A DNA stretch of 9,640 nucleotides from Bacteroidetes bacterium UBA2234 (lineage in GTDB: Bacteria; Bacteroidota; Bacteroidia; NS11-12g; UBA955). Made by a program: the position numbers and the translations under genes. Of this stretch, positions 1 to 7,183 are shown piece after piece. The notes beneath the pieces were generated by a model. That model was not told the DNA's origin, ran no database searches, and worked only from the letters and a program-made list of their open reading frames with translations. The stretch covers positions 28,946-38,585 of the forward strand of contig DDYM01000028.1 of the NCBI GenBank assembly GCA_002347985.1, read 5' to 3'. The first letter of the stretch is position 1. Every line of letters starts with the position of its first letter.

Positions 1-10
1 GTCAGACTTT

Positions 11-1351
11 TTAGGCCTTATCCAGTCCCCAGTGAGAGACCAACTTACCAGACCATAAATCGGCATGGGTTGAAATCTCCGCTTGTAAATCTGCCATCAT
101 ACTGTAGATCCCAAAATAAGTTCGGTTCACATACAGTGCATGTTTACTTCCTCTGGGTTGGGTTGGACGTTTAACTTCCGGGATTTGGTAGATTTCTTCA
201 CCCTTGGCATAAATCTCATCGATAAATTCGTGGGTGAAGGTAAATTTCGGCGATTCAAATGGCCTGCTCAACAGTGCAGTCATCTCCAAAAATGCTGTCT
301 TTAATTCCTCCCGCACTGCATTAGAATCGGCAGGGAAAATGATTTCGATATGACTCAGGAGTTGATCCACTACATTCTGATTTGACCGAATTTCTGGAAC
401 CAATAGAGGGAAGTAATTAAAATAGAAATCCTCAGGAACCACTTTTACACATCCAAAATCTATTACACCCACCCTACCATCTTCTTGAAACAGAAAATTG
501 CCGGGATGAGGGTCGGCATGTATCGCCAACTTGGTATGCAACTGATAGTTATAAAAATCCCAAAGCGCTTGAGCGATGCGATTTTTCACAGTTTGCTCTG
601 GATTCTTTTGAAGAAATTCTTTCAAATGATCGCCCTCTAACCAATCCATCACCAATACTTTGGGACTGCTATATTCTGGGTAATATTTTGGGAAAAAGAC
701 ATCTTTGATATCAGAACAAGCCAAGGAAATCTCCTGCGAGCGCTCCAATTCCAACGTATAATTGGTTTCCTCCAACAATTTCTCCTCCACTTCCTGAAAG
801 TACTTTTGCATTTCTTTTTCAGGCAAACCAAACATGGCATTGGCAACGGGTTTCACCATTTTCAAATCACTTTGAATGCTGTTTCCGATGCCTGGATATT
901 GAACTTTAACGGCAAATATGTGTCCGCCTTTTTCCGCCTTATGCACTTGACCAATACTGGCTGCCGCCGCACAGTTGGTGTCGAATTTGTCAAATATGGA
1001 AAGCGGCGACAACCCCGTTGACTTTTGAAATGTCCGCATCACCAGTGGACCCGACATCGGAGGCGCGGAATACTGTGACAGAGCAAATTTATCGGTATAG
1101 GCTCTAGGCAAAAGATTTTTATCCATGCTGAGCATTTGAGCCACCTTCAAAGCACTTCCTTTCAACTCGCTTAACGACTCATAGATGTCGTTCGCATTTT
1201 CCAAATGCAACTGCTCCTTAGTATGTTCAGAATTGATGGAACGCTTGGCGTAATATTTCAAATAATTCCCTCCTACTTTGGCCCCTGCACCCACCAATTT
1301 CATGGCTCTCTCCAATTTTGAAGTAGGGATTTTATCTTGGGTATCGATCAT
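11..1351 (-). CDS. ABC1/UbiB (AarF)-family atypical kinase
   Basis: A 446-residue protein of the ABC1/ADCK/UbiB family, atypical protein-kinase-like ATPases usually linked to isoprenoid-quinone or lipid metabolism. Visible landmarks are: the N-terminal family motif as K-V-A-Q at residues 69-72 (family KxGQ, so Gly is replaced by Ala); the Ala-rich nucleotide loop AAAAS at 128-132 followed by IGQVH; the nucleotide-binding Lys in AVKVQYPG at 149; the hinge-like VLVMDWLEG at 232-240; the catalytic-type HADPHPGN at 278-285; and DFG at 298-300. Length is near the family norm and no transmembrane C-terminus is obvious, unlike proteobacterial UbiB. The ATG overlaps the stop of the upstream TetR-like gene (ATGA), which fixes the start and suggests coupled translation. 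Family assignment is firm. The substrate and pathway are unknown; a role in menaquinone or membrane-lipid homeostasis is inference only. Confidence 0.93.
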   Translation of the reverse strand: MIDTQDKIPTSKLERAMKLVGAGAKVGGNYLKYYAKRSINSEHTKEQLHLENANDIYESLSELKGSALKVAQMLSMDKNLLPRAYTDKFALSQYSAPPMSGPLVMRTFQKSTGLSPLSIFDKFDTNCAAAASIGQVHKAEKGGHIFAVKVQYPGIGNSIQSDLKMVKPVANAMFGLPEKEMQKYFQEVEEKLLEETNYTLELERSQEISLACSDIKDVFFPKYYPEYSSPKVLVMDWLEGDHLKEFLQKNPEQTVKNRIAQALWDFYNYQLHTKLAIHADPHPGNFLFQEDGRVGVIDFGCVKVVPEDFYFNYFPLLVPEIRSNQNVVDQLLSHIEIIFPADSNAVREELKTAFLEMTALLSRPFESPKFTFTHEFIDEIYAKGEEIYQIPEVKRPTQPRGSKHALYVNRTYFGIYSMMADLQAEISTHADLWSGKLVSHWGLDKA

Positions 1352-1977
1352 TTTTGAAAACCTTGAAACAAGAATTTGCCCAAATCGAATAACTTATCTA
1401 CGGCATTTCTGCCAACAAAATCCATGGTTAATTGAACCGACTTTTCGATGCAAGCATCCGTACGTTCAAAATCTGCAGAATCATCTTTTAACCAAAAATG
1501 CAAGACGAAAGCCAAATTCATCCCCAACGCTTCTACGTTGAGTTTGGAAATCACCTTCCGATCTGGCACTTCCCCCGAAATACTGGCAGCATCCAATAGT
1601 GGCGATACCGTTGCTTGAAAAGCGGATCTCAAGCCCATCAAACCTTTGATTTGATCCATAGGATTTTTCCAATCTTGATACTTCCAAAGCAAATAACTTC
1701 GAATTTCTCTTACACTTTCGATAAAGGCAAAATGCAGGGTTAGCATCTTTTCGGTGATCGAATAAGAGGCAAATTGTTCGTCGGCTGCGAAATTGGCTGC
1801 AATGGTTTCCCAACGACTCACCAATACGTACTCTTCTACCTTTTCCAAACTCGAAAAATGGTTGTAGAATTCGGATTCCGTGAGGTTTAATGTCTCACAA
1901 AACAGAAACACATTTGCAGGTGCGTGGCCCGACTTAAGACAATACTTCACGTATTCGGAAACTATTTGGTTTTTCAT
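1348..1977 (-). CDS. TetR-like transcriptional regulator
   Basis: A 209-residue protein with TetR-type organisation. An N-terminal helix-turn-helix lies at about residues 21-41 and ends in the typical recognition-helix pattern (LNLTESEFYNHF), followed by a helical C-terminal half of the type that forms the ligand/dimer domain. The HTH is somewhat divergent from textbook TetR, so detection rests on the spacing and the Y-x-H-F signature. I chose the ATG at 1977; an in-frame GTG at 2001 would add eight residues but would leave 5 bp to the next possible divergent start and would run through an inverted repeat that looks like an operator. Its stop overlaps the start of the ABC1-kinase gene, so it very probably controls that gene and itself. 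The ligand is unknown. This arrangement with an AarF-type gene recurs in Bacteroidota, from memory. Confidence 0.82.
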   Translation of the reverse strand: MKNQIVSEYVKYCLKSGHAPANVFLFCETLNLTESEFYNHFSSLEKVEEYVLVSRWETIAANFAADEQFASYSITEKMLTLHFAFIESVREIRSYLLWKYQDWKNPMDQIKGLMGLRSAFQATVSPLLDAASISGEVPDRKVISKLNVEALGMNLAFVLHFWLKDDSADFERTDACIEKSVQLTMDFVGRNAVDKLFDLGKFLFQGFQK

Positions 1978-1985
1978 ATTCAATG

Positions 1986-2007
1986 TCTGTATAAGAAACA
2001 CTACAGA
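1986..2007. promoter_or_regulatory. Inverted repeat, candidate TetR operator
   Basis: Perfect 6-bp inverted arms TCTGTA (1986-1991) and TACAGA (2002-2007) flank a 10-bp spacer in the divergent region between the TetR-like gene and the DUF4290 gene. It ends 8 bp upstream of the chosen TetR start. Size and position fit an autoregulatory TetR operator. That is inference: a repeat this short can occur by chance. Confidence 0.35.
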
Positions 2008-2060
2008 TGCGGGAAAGTTTTAATATTTATTTGATTGGTTCTGTGTTATTTTGCAATCAC

Positions 2061-2729
2061 ATGACAACGCTTCAAGAAGATTACAATACCCAAAGGCCCA
2101 TATTAGGAATTTCCGAGTATGGCCGTCATGTGCAAGAGTATATCGAACACATAAAGTCCTTGCCCAGTAAGGAAGAACGCACTTCTTGGGTACATAATTT
2201 GGCTGGCATCATGGCCACGCTGAATCCAGAAATCAAGTTGCAAGTCAATTACAAAGAAATTTTATGGGGTCACATTTTTCAGATGGCCAATTACGAATTG
2301 GACGTTGATTGCCCCTATGAAATCGTGCAAGTGAAACAGGAATTCAAAAGACCTGAGCATTTGGGCTATAACGTGAGCGGAATTCGCTTTCGATTTTATG
2401 GCAGAAACCTGCAGATGATGATCGATAAAGCCGCGGAAATGGAAGACGGTGAACTGAAGCAAGATTTGGTAAATATGATCGCATCGTTCATGTACAATTC
2501 ATGCAAAGCCTGGAACAACGAAAACCTGAGCAATGAGGTAATCGCTGAGCACTTAAAAACCCTTTCCAAAGGTCAACTCAAAATTGAAGGATCTGAATTG
2601 GTTGTAAGCGCCGACACCACAGTAAATGTGCGCAGACCAATGCAGCAAAAGACCAACAATTTTGGTCGAAACAACAACAATAAGAACAAAAACAACAAGA
2701 ACCGCGGAAAGAACTTCCGCAGATTTTAA
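2061..2729 (+). CDS. DUF4290 domain protein
   Basis: A 222-residue protein recognised as the Bacteroidota-restricted DUF4290 family by its opening DYNTQRPILGISEYGRHVQE and its overall length. Its biochemical role is not established. The body (about 1-190) is predicted mostly helical, with no signal peptide or membrane segment, so it is probably cytoplasmic. The last 25 residues are a strongly basic, Asn-rich, low-complexity tail (runs of N with K and R, ending in FRRF) that could bind nucleic acid; this is inference. An ATG at 2007 would add 18 residues lacking family similarity and would crowd the divergent TetR promoter, so I start at 2061, where the family homology begins. It lies 9 bp upstream of murA on the same strand, a probable operon seen in other Bacteroidota, which hints at a link to cell-envelope growth. 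Confidence 0.9.
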   Translation: MTTLQEDYNTQRPILGISEYGRHVQEYIEHIKSLPSKEERTSWVHNLAGIMATLNPEIKLQVNYKEILWGHIFQMANYELDVDCPYEIVQVKQEFKRPEHLGYNVSGIRFRFYGRNLQMMIDKAAEMEDGELKQDLVNMIASFMYNSCKAWNNENLSNEVIAEHLKTLSKGQLKIEGSELVVSADTTVNVRRPMQQKTNNFGRNNNNKNKNNKNRGKNFRRF

Positions 2730-2738
2730 TCAATTCAT

Positions 2739-4046
2739 ATGGCAATTTTTGAAATCGAGGGCGGTCACAAACTCAAAGGCGAAATCATCCCTCAGGGTGC
2801 AAAAAACGAAGCACTTCAAGTTGTGTGCGCCGTCTTGTTAACTCCCGAACCTGTTACTATCACAAATGTACCCGAAATCAGAGATGTACTCAAATTGATC
2901 GAGTTACTTCAGAGTTTGGGTGTTAAAGTCACCAGAAACGAGAGAGGTTCATTCACTTTCATTGCAGACAATATCGATCTTGAATTTCTAAACAGCCAAG
3001 AGTTCAAAAAACAGGGCGCAGCATTGCGTGGTTCCATTATGATTGTTGGACCATTGTTATCTCGCTTTGGTAGGGGATATATTCCATCTCCCGGCGGCGA
3101 CAAAATTGGACGTCGCAGGCTAGACACCCATTTTGAAGGCTTTATCAACTTGGGCGCAAAGTTTGAGTTTCAAGCTGAAAACAATTTCTACAAAGTATCA
3201 GCCGACAAATTAAAAGGTTGTTACATGCTATTGGACGAGGCATCTGTTACCGGGACTGCCAATATTTTGATGGCTGCCGCGCTCGCCGAAGGAACCACAA
3301 CCATTTACAATGCTGCCTGCGAACCCTACCTACAGCAACTTTGTTTGATGCTCAACCGCATGGGCGCAAAAATCAGTGGCATTGGCTCAAACCAACTCAT
3401 CATTGAAGGGGTGAATCAACTCAATGGTTGCGAACACAGCTGCTTGCCAGACATGATCGAAATCGGAAGCTTTATTGGAATGGCCGCAATCACCCAAAGC
3501 GAAATCACCTTAAAGGGTTGCAGGGTTGATATGTTAGGCATCATTCCCAAAATGTTTCAACGTTTGGGCGTAAAATTGGAAATACGCGGAGATGATATCT
3601 ATATCCCAGCCATGGACCACTACGAAATCGATACGTTTATCGATGGCTCTATCTTGACTGTTTCGGATCAAATTTGGCCAGGATTTACGCCTGATTTGAT
3701 ATCAATTGCATTGGTTACCGCTACACAAGCGCGCGGCACTGTTTTGATCCACCAAAAGATGTTTGAGAGTCGTTTGTTTTTCGTTGACAACCTGATCGAC
3801 ATGGGTGCTCAGATTATTCTGTGCGATCCCCATCGTTGCACAGTGATTGGTTTGGACCGCAGAACACAATTAAAAGGCATTACCATGAGTTCTCCAGACA
3901 TTAGAGCGGGTGTAGCCCTGTTGATTGCTGCGATGAGTGCAAAAGGCAAGAGCACAATTAAAAACATCGAACAAATTGATCGTGGTTATGAGCGCATCGA
4001 AGAGCGATTGAATGCTTTGGGCGCCAAGATTACTCGCATCGATTAA
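2739..4046 (+). CDS. murA: MurA, UDP-GlcNAc 1-carboxyvinyltransferase
   Basis: A 435-residue cytoplasmic enzyme that transfers enolpyruvate from phosphoenolpyruvate to UDP-N-acetylglucosamine, the first committed step of peptidoglycan synthesis. Two-lobed EPSP-synthase fold. Key residues by comparison with E. coli MurA: K22-N23 in GAKNEAL (PEP/UDP-GlcNAc contacts), R97 in ALRGSI (R91), R126 (R120), the catalytic Asp D319 in PGFTPDL (D305), and R389 in DIRAG (R397). The flexible active-site loop reads SPGGDKIGRRR with Asp121 (codon 3099-3101, GAC) where most bacteria have the fosfomycin-reactive Cys115. The same Cys-to-Asp change occurs in Mycobacterium, Chlamydia and Borrelia MurA and gives fosfomycin insensitivity, so the enzyme should be active but resistant. 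Length is about 16 residues longer than E. coli MurA (419). Probably cotranscribed with the DUF4290 gene. Confidence 0.97.
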   Translation: MAIFEIEGGHKLKGEIIPQGAKNEALQVVCAVLLTPEPVTITNVPEIRDVLKLIELLQSLGVKVTRNERGSFTFIADNIDLEFLNSQEFKKQGAALRGSIMIVGPLLSRFGRGYIPSPGGDKIGRRRLDTHFEGFINLGAKFEFQAENNFYKVSADKLKGCYMLLDEASVTGTANILMAAALAEGTTTIYNAACEPYLQQLCLMLNRMGAKISGIGSNQLIIEGVNQLNGCEHSCLPDMIEIGSFIGMAAITQSEITLKGCRVDMLGIIPKMFQRLGVKLEIRGDDIYIPAMDHYEIDTFIDGSILTVSDQIWPGFTPDLISIALVTATQARGTVLIHQKMFESRLFFVDNLIDMGAQIILCDPHRCTVIGLDRRTQLKGITMSSPDIRAGVALLIAAMSAKGKSTIKNIEQIDRGYERIEERLNALGAKITRID

Positions 4047-4064
4047 AGAGGCAATATCTATGAT

Positions 4065-4086
4065 GGTGGACTTTTATCAAAGCACC
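4065..4086. terminator. Weak convergent hairpin after murA
   Basis: In the 59-bp gap between the converging murA and DUF5723 genes, GGTG-GA-CTTT (4065-4074) can pair with AAAG-CACC (4079-4086) around a TATC loop, an 8-bp stem with a 2-nt bulge. Neither strand has a T-run immediately after it, so it is not a textbook intrinsic terminator. It may act as a 3'-end stabiliser, or termination here may depend on Rho. Confidence 0.25.
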
Positions 4087-4105
4087 TGAAATCCCCAATT
4101 AACTT

Positions 4106-5629
4106 TTACTTTTTAATTTTCCCGATAGACGAGCTTAGGCCGAAGTATACATTCATGCCTTTGATATTGTTGGAAATCATATTGGATAGGAAATTGTCTG
4201 ATCCAAGAAATATCGGACCTACCCTAACACAGGCTCCAATATTCCCTTTTCGATAATCATTTGTCAAACCCACTGGCATTGAAATTTCAACCCATTTTGT
4301 TTCAAGTCTTGGAACAACTACAAGCGAAGATGGCTGACGGAATCCTACAGATTTGAGAGATAACAAAGATTGTTGCCAATGAAAGGCCGTATAAAATCCA
4401 GCCATAATTCTCAAATCCCCTTGAATGTGCAATTGGGTGGGCAACACAAAATGCACCGTGCCTGTTTCTTGTTTATAGTTCAAGTTCTTCTTGGCGAAAT
4501 CCTCCAAATAACGATAACCACCACTCCCCCCTTGCTGAAATGCGCCAAAAAACGCGGAATCTGTTTTTAATGTTACTGGCGATGTGTTGCTAAATGAAAA
4601 CGTATTGACTTGACTTCCATAGCTCAACTTCCCAAAATCTGTTACCGATGCTGCCAATCGCCAATGATAATTCCTCGCGGTGGGATCTCCCAACCAGCGT
4701 TCTTTCATTTGAGCGGAGCCACCGCCCTTGCCTCCTTCCACTGAAACGCCCAAATCAAAGCCGATACCATGTCCCATTATATCTCTGAACGATGGCAACC
4801 CTCCAATCAACCCACTCATAAATCGTTTAAAAATCTGGGTTTCTGAATAGGACACTTGCACATCACTTTGCAAAATTTGCATAGAGTCTCGGCCGTAGGT
4901 GTGCAATTGCATCCCTTGGGAAACGATGGAATAATGTCCAAGGCCCATCAAATATTTCGCCGTTCCACCCAAGGAAATTTTCAATTTTTTCGAATCTACT
5001 ATTGCCACAGCCAATGATGCACCCAGTTCCTGATATGCATTGGCTTGCAATGAAAATGGAAGCGAAGAGCGTTGGTCTAAACTCCATGATGTACCCCTGA
5101 GTGAAGTATCCATCAAAATTCGGCCATAATCCAACAAACCATTGGATACATTTTGTACCGAAACCTGAGTTCTTGTTCTGCTATGAGTAGACCATACAAA
5201 TCGCTTTCCAATCCGATTGGCATATGCTGGACCCCGGTATTCGGCGGCCACCGTACCCCAGCCAGAAGTGCCTATGGGTTGTTGATGTAAAAAATCCTTT
5301 TGCCAATGTACTTTCCCATTGGCATTTTGATATTGTGCGGGGACATTCCCTGTTATCACCTGCCATAAAGTAAAGGGCGCAGTGATGACAAACATGTTGT
5401 TGTTGACTTCAAATCCCAAGGTTGATATATTGGCATGACGTTTATACGCCATAGATGTAAGCAAAGCGGGGTTTGAATAGACTGTGTGAACCCCGGCAAA
5501 ATTGCTATTCTGAATTCCTTCGAAGGTTTGGGCATTAAGTCTCGAAATCACCCCAAACCCAGAACAAATCAGACTCAACATTGTCCCTAAGGCAAAACGA
5601 TTGGCAAAGCGTTTAATTGGATCCAACAT
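4106..5629 (-). CDS. DUF5723-type outer-membrane beta-barrel protein
   Basis: A 507-residue exported protein. A signal peptide covers about residues 1-33: basic start, hydrophobic core ALGTMLSLICSGFGVI, probable cleavage after LNA before QTFEG. The mature start with an early asparagine-proline-alanine motif (SNPALL, 52-57) and the many alternating amphipathic strands resemble the DUF5723 and FadL/OmpA-like barrel families common in Bacteroidota. I recognise this by pattern, so the exact Pfam family needs a search. A Gly-rich patch GGKGGG lies near 299-304, probably a loop. The frame could extend to 5689, but those extra 20 codons would be the stem-loop terminator of the upstream gene, so the ATG at 5627-5629 is the real start. 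It has only 28 bp of its own upstream sequence, so transcription may come from read-through of the T9SS cargo gene or from a promoter overlapping the terminator. Cargo and function unknown. Confidence 0.75.
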   Translation of the reverse strand: MLDPIKRFANRFALGTMLSLICSGFGVISRLNAQTFEGIQNSNFAGVHTVYSNPALLTSMAYKRHANISTLGFEVNNNMFVITAPFTLWQVITGNVPAQYQNANGKVHWQKDFLHQQPIGTSGWGTVAAEYRGPAYANRIGKRFVWSTHSRTRTQVSVQNVSNGLLDYGRILMDTSLRGTSWSLDQRSSLPFSLQANAYQELGASLAVAIVDSKKLKISLGGTAKYLMGLGHYSIVSQGMQLHTYGRDSMQILQSDVQVSYSETQIFKRFMSGLIGGLPSFRDIMGHGIGFDLGVSVEGGKGGGSAQMKERWLGDPTARNYHWRLAASVTDFGKLSYGSQVNTFSFSNTSPVTLKTDSAFFGAFQQGGSGGYRYLEDFAKKNLNYKQETGTVHFVLPTQLHIQGDLRIMAGFYTAFHWQQSLLSLKSVGFRQPSSLVVVPRLETKWVEISMPVGLTNDYRKGNIGACVRVGPIFLGSDNFLSNMISNNIKGMNVYFGLSSSIGKIKK

Positions 5630-5656
5630 ACAGAACAAAAATCGATGTTTACAAAC

Positions 5657-5686
5657 AAAAAAGAGCCGGGCAAGCCCGGCTCTTTT
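5657..5686 (-). terminator. Strong intrinsic terminator of the T9SS cargo gene
   Basis: Read on the minus strand, a 12-bp stem (arms 5675-5686 and 5659-5670, core AGCCGGG/CCCGGCT) closes a CTTG tetraloop and runs into a T-rich tail of six Ts then GTTTGT. It lies 20 bp past the stop codon of the upstream T9SS cargo gene. On the plus strand the tail is only TTTT, so it works mainly for the minus-strand gene. Confidence 0.9.
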
Positions 5687-5705
5687 CAACAGATATATTC
5701 AGTGA

Positions 5706-7064
5706 TTAGTTTACTGTCAATTTACTGCTCATGCGACCAGCTGCACTTTCCAAAGTCACCATGTAGATACCGCGAGACAAACCGTTGGTGTTAACAACAA
5801 CAGCGTTTTGACCAGCTACGAACTGCTTGGCTTCGTTGGTTAATACAACACGACCGTTCATGTCGGTTACTACAGTTTTAACCATTGCGTTTGCGCTCAA
5901 GTTGAATACAACATCCACTTGTGAGTTGCTAGCAGCAGGGTTAGGATAAACTTGGATACCAGAAATACCAGAGTTGATTTTGTCGGTTGACAAGTTCTGG
6001 GTTGTGATATGGATAAAGTTAGGGAAGAACAATGAGTTAGTCCAAATTGTACCTGGCAAGTAAGACTTCAAGAAACCAAACAAAGTTTGACCATAACGAA
6101 CTTGGAAGTTACAAACGAACATGTTGTTGATTTTGTTGGTAGAAATGATCTCTTGAGAATGTCCTGTCAATGAAGCCAAGCTCAAACCATACAAGTTATA
6201 CTTCAACCAAGAAGAACCATCATAAGCGATACCTACATCACCCAATTTGGCTTTTTGCATTGGCTTGTAAACAATGCTAAATGCGAACAAGTTAGCAGAG
6301 TTGTTAGCACCATTGGTTGATTGAGATTTCACGTTTACTGGGATTTGGATAGGACGACCAATGAAAGACTTAGGTGTACCATTTTCCAAAATCAAACTAT
6401 CAGCATACGCTTTTGTCAACAAGATTGTATCCGTTTTGATAGCAGTGCTATTCATCAACGACTTGGTAGACATGTTATCAACTGCAGGAGTTGCATAACG
6501 ATAAGTCACACCAGGGTTGCTTTGGAAAGAATATCCACCCACTTTAATACCACCAATGTTGAAATACTGAATGTAAACTGTATCTACGATATCAACCAAA
6601 TTGCCATTCACAGTCATTTGATCAGCCTGACGAATGTAAAACTGAGTAAATGCCAATGAATCAACAGTGTAAGGATTGAAACGAGTCAATACGTTTTGGC
6701 TAGTTGCCAAGAAATTACTGTCTTTGGGATCGAAAGTTGAACCAATTACGTGAAAACCAGTCTTTGATTTTGTTCCATCAGAATACACGGTATAAAGGTT
6801 GGTATCAGGCTGGATGAAGTTTACAAAACGATCCAATTTCTGACCCAACAAGGTACCTTCTTCGTAAGAACCGGTAAAGTTGTACCAATCGCTGTAAACA
6901 TCAGCGCGACGGCCTGGTACCAACTTCTTGTCTTTCAAGATGTAAGTTGTCTTGCTCGTAGAAATATTTTTCTGAGCATCAGAAATGTTAAGCTCTGCAG
7001 TTTGAGCGAATGCTCCGGCGGTTAATCCAACCAACGCAGCGAAAGAAAGTACTAATTTTTTCAT
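5706..7064 (-). CDS. Secreted protein with T9SS type A sorting domain
   Basis: A 452-residue exported protein. A Sec signal peptide fills residues 1-20 (KK start, hydrophobic core, AFA before QTAEL). The C-terminal ~84 residues (from 369) form a type A T9SS sorting domain: VYPNP at 372-376, VTDMNGRVV, and LSRGIYMVTLES near the end, closing on SSKLTVN. The product should cross the outer membrane by the type IX system and be released or anchored. The passenger (about 21-368) has no motif I recognise, no catalytic triad and no repeats; it looks beta-rich. Codon choice is extreme for this window: in the last ~70 codons every Asn is AAC and every Gly GGT, unlike its neighbours, which suggests high expression. 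It has a perfect -7 box upstream, an A-rich leader before the ATG, and a strong terminator after the stop, so it looks like a monocistronic, abundant product. Confidence 0.9.
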   Translation of the reverse strand: MKKLVLSFAALVGLTAGAFAQTAELNISDAQKNISTSKTTYILKDKKLVPGRRADVYSDWYNFTGSYEEGTLLGQKLDRFVNFIQPDTNLYTVYSDGTKSKTGFHVIGSTFDPKDSNFLATSQNVLTRFNPYTVDSLAFTQFYIRQADQMTVNGNLVDIVDTVYIQYFNIGGIKVGGYSFQSNPGVTYRYATPAVDNMSTKSLMNSTAIKTDTILLTKAYADSLILENGTPKSFIGRPIQIPVNVKSQSTNGANNSANLFAFSIVYKPMQKAKLGDVGIAYDGSSWLKYNLYGLSLASLTGHSQEIISTNKINNMFVCNFQVRYGQTLFGFLKSYLPGTIWTNSLFFPNFIHITTQNLSTDKINSGISGIQVYPNPAASNSQVDVVFNLSANAMVKTVVTDMNGRVVLTNEAKQFVAGQNAVVVNTNGLSRGIYMVTLESAAGRMSSKLTVN

Positions 7065-7082
7065 CTGTTTTTGTGTTTAACG

Positions 7083-7090
7083 CAAATATA
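7083..7090 (-). promoter_or_regulatory. Bacteroidota -7 promoter box for T9SS cargo gene
   Basis: On the minus strand the bases read TATATTTG, an exact fit to the Bacteroidota -7 consensus TAnnTTTG. It ends 18 bp before the ATG, giving a very short A-rich leader (AAACACAAAAACAG). A TTG lies 12 bp upstream, closer than the usual -33 spacing, so the -33 element is not clear. Confidence 0.6.
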
Positions 7091-7183
7091 ATAAAAAACT
7101 ATCAATCCTTAATAGAGGAACTTGGGATGACATAAAAATTGCAAGCCGCGAATGGCCAATTCTAACGCAATTCGTCACCGAAC

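Noticed and set aside
806..1021. Plus-strand open frame antisense to the ABC1-kinase gene
   Set aside because: Shadow of a gene with clear conserved motifs; no start context or homology of its own.
2026..2053. -7-like boxes TTTATTTG (2026-2033) and TTATTTTG (2046-2053) before the DUF4290 gene
   Set aside because: Each misses the conserved A of TAnnTTTG and neither has a well-spaced TTG; the region is AT-rich, so I do not call a promoter.
1978..2060. Longer starts for the TetR-like gene (GTG at 2001) and the DUF4290 gene (ATG at 2007)
   Set aside because: Together they would leave 5 bp between divergent genes and the added residues do not resemble either family; the inner ATGs fit the domain starts.
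5630..5689. N-terminal 20-codon extension of the DUF5723-type gene
   Set aside because: These codons are the stem-loop and T-tail of the upstream gene's terminator; the ATG at 5629 is directly followed by a normal signal peptide.
6321..6659. 112-codon open frame on the plus strand inside the T9SS cargo gene
   Set aside because: It is antisense to a strongly supported gene, has no family resemblance and is explained by that gene's biased codon use.
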